Shown here: piece after piece, positions 12,288 through 15,051 of the stretch
Layout: each line of letters starts with the position of its first letter
Position numbering within the stretch: the stretch's first letter is position 1
Assembly (NCBI GenBank): GCA_012839015.1
Contig: DUOF01000035.1
Coordinates: forward strand, 1 to 15,051
Reading direction: 5' to 3'
Source of the DNA: a bacterium
GTDB taxonomy: Bacteria > Bacillota_I > Bacilli_A > RFN20 > DUOF01
Length of the DNA stretch: 15,051 nucleotides
Made by a program: the position numbers and the translations under genes
The notes under the pieces: generated by a model
Seen by the model: only the letters and a program-made list of their open reading frames with translations
What the model was told of the DNA's origin: nothing
The model's database searches: none

Positions 12288-15051
12288 TTATAACAGTTTT
12301 GCTTTTCTTCTAACAAACATTACTCTAATTATTGAATATAGAATTAGAACTCCTAATGCAAATATGATGCTCCAACCGATCGGATCTTCAAAGAAGAAGA
12401 ATCTATCAACCGGCAATTGTAAATCTACCTCTGCGACTTCTCTTTCAATTACAAATGCATAAACATAACTATTATTAAGTTCTATTTTTGAAGAGTAACT
12501 AGAATCTAGAACATACTTCATTCCACTCTCTCCTGAGTTGTTAATAGTTGCATAATCATCCCTAACTTCATAGAAGGAACGACTATCTAACATCTTGTAA
12601 TTAGTAAATGAGCAGGTGTCATTAGATGAACTCATTGGAATTGCAAACAACACTACATCATTACTATTAAATCTAAACTCTTTATCAATACCAAAAGTAA
12701 TATTGTTACCCCTAAACATATATTGTGCCTTAACGTTTACTATTTGACCATTTAGGCAAATATAGTTCGAATTTCTAACAACTTTTCTATATCTTGAGAT
12801 ATTCCCTGCTAAGTCAGTTACCACAATATCGAATTCTCCGGTCTTACCATACCTATAGATTATTTCTTCTTCCTCTTCTCCTGTAGGTATGCTAGCAGGT
12901 ATTAAGTCACCCTTTTTATATAGGACACCATTTACTAGTACTTTAGTAATCGGTGCTGCATTACCAGTTTGAACTGCGTCATTCCATGTTATAGAGAATG
13001 GATGTTGATCACTAAGGATTATCTCACCGTTATACATTTCTCTTGTCCCCGTATCACCGCTGGTCATAAATTTGACTTCAGGGGCGCTTCTATCGATAAT
13101 GAAGCTTCTAACTGGGGAAACATTACCAGCAACGTCCTTTATTCTAACCTTGTATCTTCCCTGTTCAGTAAATGAATAAGTATTAACAGACTGACCTATC
13201 CATTCACCATAAGTTGTAGCACCTGGTGACCATAATTGATATTCTAGCGTGATCTTATCATTTAGAATATTGTCACTAACACTAATATCAATATTAGAAG
13301 CATTAGTGAATCCTCCTTCTGAAACCGGTAGGCTATCACTTTGATTTATAAAGTTAAACCAAGGAGTGATATTATCAATTTCAAATAGGTATAACTCACT
13401 AGCATTACCTACTGCATCCTTAGTATAGTAAGAGTACTTACCACTGTTACTTGCTAGATTAGGTATTGTATAGCCTTCCATGAATTCTATTTCATTTGTA
13501 CAAACATTAGTCTCATAATTTAGTTTACATAAGAACCCTTTAGCACCAGACTCTAAAGCTATTGTTAGCGTTCCTCTATATAAATTATTTCCAAATGCAC
13601 CGTCTACCTCAACATAGTTATCCCTGTTAATCCTTATTTCAGGTGCGAATATATCAATTGTTATTGAATATTGTTTTACATGGTGTCTATGTGATGATGC
13701 GTTGTTATCGATTCTTCTATATTCTCCCATTAGAGGGTTAGTTATAGTGAATGTTAATTCAACATTGTCACTAATCCTATCCCTTATACCAGAAAGTTTA
13801 TTAATGTAATTTTCATAGATACCACTTTCAATAGTAGTATAAGTCTTAACATCTATAAGTGCATACTCAACATTTAATCTTACATAGTTTCCTTCTCCTG
13901 TTAACTCTGGTCGTTGTGGAATTGGACTATATCCCCCAGAAATATTTCTAGTGTAATAGGTGATCCCTGTAAGGTAAGGAACACCGACTTGTACCGGCAT
14001 ATAGAAGTGTCCGGAACTATAAACAGCTCCCTCATTAAGTATCTCTAAAATTATATGTGGTTGGTTAGTAATGTAATTTTCAGGAATCTCTGTTAAATCT
14101 CTACCAGATATAGTAGCCCTAGTAATTTCAACATCTAGAACGAATTTACTTCTTTGCTCTACATCCTTTTCATTACCGGCAAAGTCTCTTAACCAGAAAG
14201 TTATCTCAACACCTGCTGCTAATTGACTTGTGTACAAGAAGTCATAATAAGCATAGTTTTCCTCTTCTATTACTTTAAAGTCATTAATACATGTAGCGCT
14301 TGTTATAACATCTCCATGTAAACGAACTTCATAACAAATATATCTAATATCACTCGTGCCTGGTTCATCTGTGTACCAAGCCACCCTTACGTTTTTATTA
14401 ACCAGGGTAACTCTCTCTCCAATTTGGCCTAGTCTTCCATCTCCATAAATATATTCTTTAGTAGCATCGATGACATTTCTTCCATCGACAACACCAGGAT
14501 AAATTATATGAGTATTTACTTCATATCCTGAAGGTTTTATCCTATCTATCTCTAAGCTAGTGAAGCTTCGTTTAATAAAGAATTGTATACCGTGACCTGC
14601 TTTTTCTGTTGAAATATATTGTTCATCAACTCGGTTATAAACTCCTCCAGTATTAACATAATGTAGTCTTGATACATAACTGCCATCATCAATTACATAA
14701 TCCCCTTCTTTAGTTAAGAAATAATAAGTTTGAGATGGGTCTTTTTCTTTACCATAATCCGATATTGGTACTGGTTCATACGTGTCTCCAACACGTAGGT
14801 AGTGTTCTCCTAAAATATAATCACCGTTATCAAGTGCATATAAAGCATCATGATAAATCCTATTGGTAACTCTACCAGTATCAAACCTATTTATTATTTC
14901 AAACGTGTAAGTTCCATCTATACCATTACCTTCACCAAAATTTAAACCTGGGTTATCTAGAGATATAGAAGCATCCTCTGTGCCCTTGCCAGGGTAGTTA
15001 GATGGAAGGTTTACTAATAAACCATTTCTATAGATTTTTAAATCATTCTCA
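12288..15051 (-). CDS. Large surface protein with Ig-like repeats and C-terminal membrane anchor (partial, N-terminus off right edge)
   Basis: The minus strand is open for 920 codons from 15050 to the TAA at 12288-12290, so the start lies outside the window; the GTG at 14384 is internal. The protein contains at least four Ig-like modules, each ending in a D-x-x-G-N motif: LRDFAGNEKD, TKDAVGNASE, IKDVAGNVSP and VTDLAGNISR, several followed by F-x-ID...P (FEIDNITPWF, FIIDRSAPEV). Modules carry paired cysteines (YICYEV..SATC, FLCKLNYETNVC, YICLNG..NDTC) that may form disulfides. The first 150 visible residues hold two repeats built on GDYIL../GDYVI... The last 33 residues form a membrane helix (IIFALGVLILYSIIRVMF) and a basic tail RRKAKLL, giving an anchored exterior protein. 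Similar Ig-like arrays serve adhesion or wall display; the exact role is unknown. It lies 38 bases before pth. Confidence 0.8.
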   Translation of the reverse strand, partial: ENDLKIYRNGLLVNLPSNYPGKGTEDASISLDNPGLNFGEGNGIDGTYTFEIINRFDTGRVTNRIYHDALYALDNGDYILGEHYLRVGDTYEPVPISDYGKEKDPSQTYYFLTKEGDYVIDDGSYVSRLHYVNTGGVYNRVDEQYISTEKAGHGIQFFIKRSFTSLEIDRIKPSGYEVNTHIIYPGVVDGRNVIDATKEYIYGDGRLGQIGERVTLVNKNVRVAWYTDEPGTSDIRYICYEVRLHGDVITSATCINDFKVIEEENYAYYDFLYTSQLAAGVEITFWLRDFAGNEKDVEQRSKFVLDVEITRATISGRDLTEIPENYITNQPHIILEILNEGAVYSSGHFYMPVQVGVPYLTGITYYTRNISGGYSPIPQRPELTGEGNYVRLNVEYALIDVKTYTTIESGIYENYINKLSGIRDRISDNVELTFTITNPLMGEYRRIDNNASSHRHHVKQYSITIDIFAPEIRINRDNYVEVDGAFGNNLYRGTLTIALESGAKGFLCKLNYETNVCTNEIEFMEGYTIPNLASNSGKYSYYTKDAVGNASELYLFEIDNITPWFNFINQSDSLPVSEGGFTNASNIDISVSDNILNDKITLEYQLWSPGATTYGEWIGQSVNTYSFTEQGRYKVRIKDVAGNVSPVRSFIIDRSAPEVKFMTSGDTGTREMYNGEIILSDQHPFSITWNDAVQTGNAAPITKVLVNGVLYKKGDLIPASIPTGEEEEEIIYRYGKTGEFDIVVTDLAGNISRYRKVVRNSNYICLNGQIVNVKAQYMFRGNNITFGIDKEFRFNSNDVVLFAIPMSSSNDTCSFTNYKMLDSRSFYEVRDDYATINNSGESGMKYVLDSSYSSKIELNNSYVYAFVIEREVAEVDLQLPVDRFFFFEDPIGWSIIFALGVLILYSIIRVMFVRRKAKLL

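Noticed and set aside
14382..14384. GTG as the start of the surface protein
   Set aside because: The frame continues without a stop to the right edge, with repeat-containing sequence, and there is no ribosome site before this GTG.
1..15051. CRISPR array, insertion sequence, phage or defence system
   Set aside because: No regularly spaced repeats, transposase, integrase or recognised defence domain was seen on either strand.

Overview
The window comes from an AT-rich, low-GC Gram-positive bacterium of the Bacilli, probably on the Erysipelotrichales/Mollicutes-related side but with a sporulation ancestry. Support for this is the GatCAB operon, a YdjI-type SPFH protein, and a pth-mfd-spoVT-yabP-yabQ-divIC gene order that matches the Bacillus chromosome minus several genes. 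Trp is read from TGG (for example in Mfd, the hydrolase and the ABC ATPase), and no intact frame contains TGA, so I read the window with the standard bacterial code. Starts other than ATG (TTG, GTG) are common.

Layout, left to right. 1-445 (minus): N-terminal part of a YdjI-like SPFH protein that runs off the left edge. 531-1720 (minus): a terminator, an unrecognised 138-residue charged protein, and an orphan SsuB/TauB-type ABC ATPase whose natural start is followed by an in-frame TGA and which has no permease or binding protein nearby, so it is probably decaying. 1721-1855: divergent intergenic region with a cre-like palindrome and the gat promoter. 1856-5015 (plus): gatC-gatA-gatB, tightly overlapped. 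5019-5466: a hairpin that buries the ribosome binding site of a small unknown membrane protein. 5515-5590: tRNA-Lys(CTT), followed by a bidirectional terminator.

5627-7090 (minus) is a condensed sporulation/division cluster: spoVT, yabP, yabQ, divIC. 7272-8291 (plus) is an alpha/beta hydrolase of the monoacylglycerol-lipase type inserted against the grain between spoVT and mfd; its nucleophile-elbow serine is replaced by aspartate. 8280-12249 (minus) is mfd and pth. 12288-15051 (minus) is the C-terminal 920 residues of a large surface protein with repeated Ig-like modules, paired cysteines and a C-terminal membrane anchor; its start lies beyond the right edge.

The housekeeping genes are ordinary. 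GatCAB makes Gln-tRNA and/or Asn-tRNA by transamidation, Pth recycles peptidyl-tRNA and Mfd couples transcription to repair. The accessory signals worth attention are the Asp-nucleophile hydrolase, the hairpin-gated small membrane protein, the large Ig-like surface protein and the broken ABC ATPase. I found no clear multi-gene defence or mobile system. No gene-free stretch exceeds 300 bases; the longest, 1721-1855, is described above.
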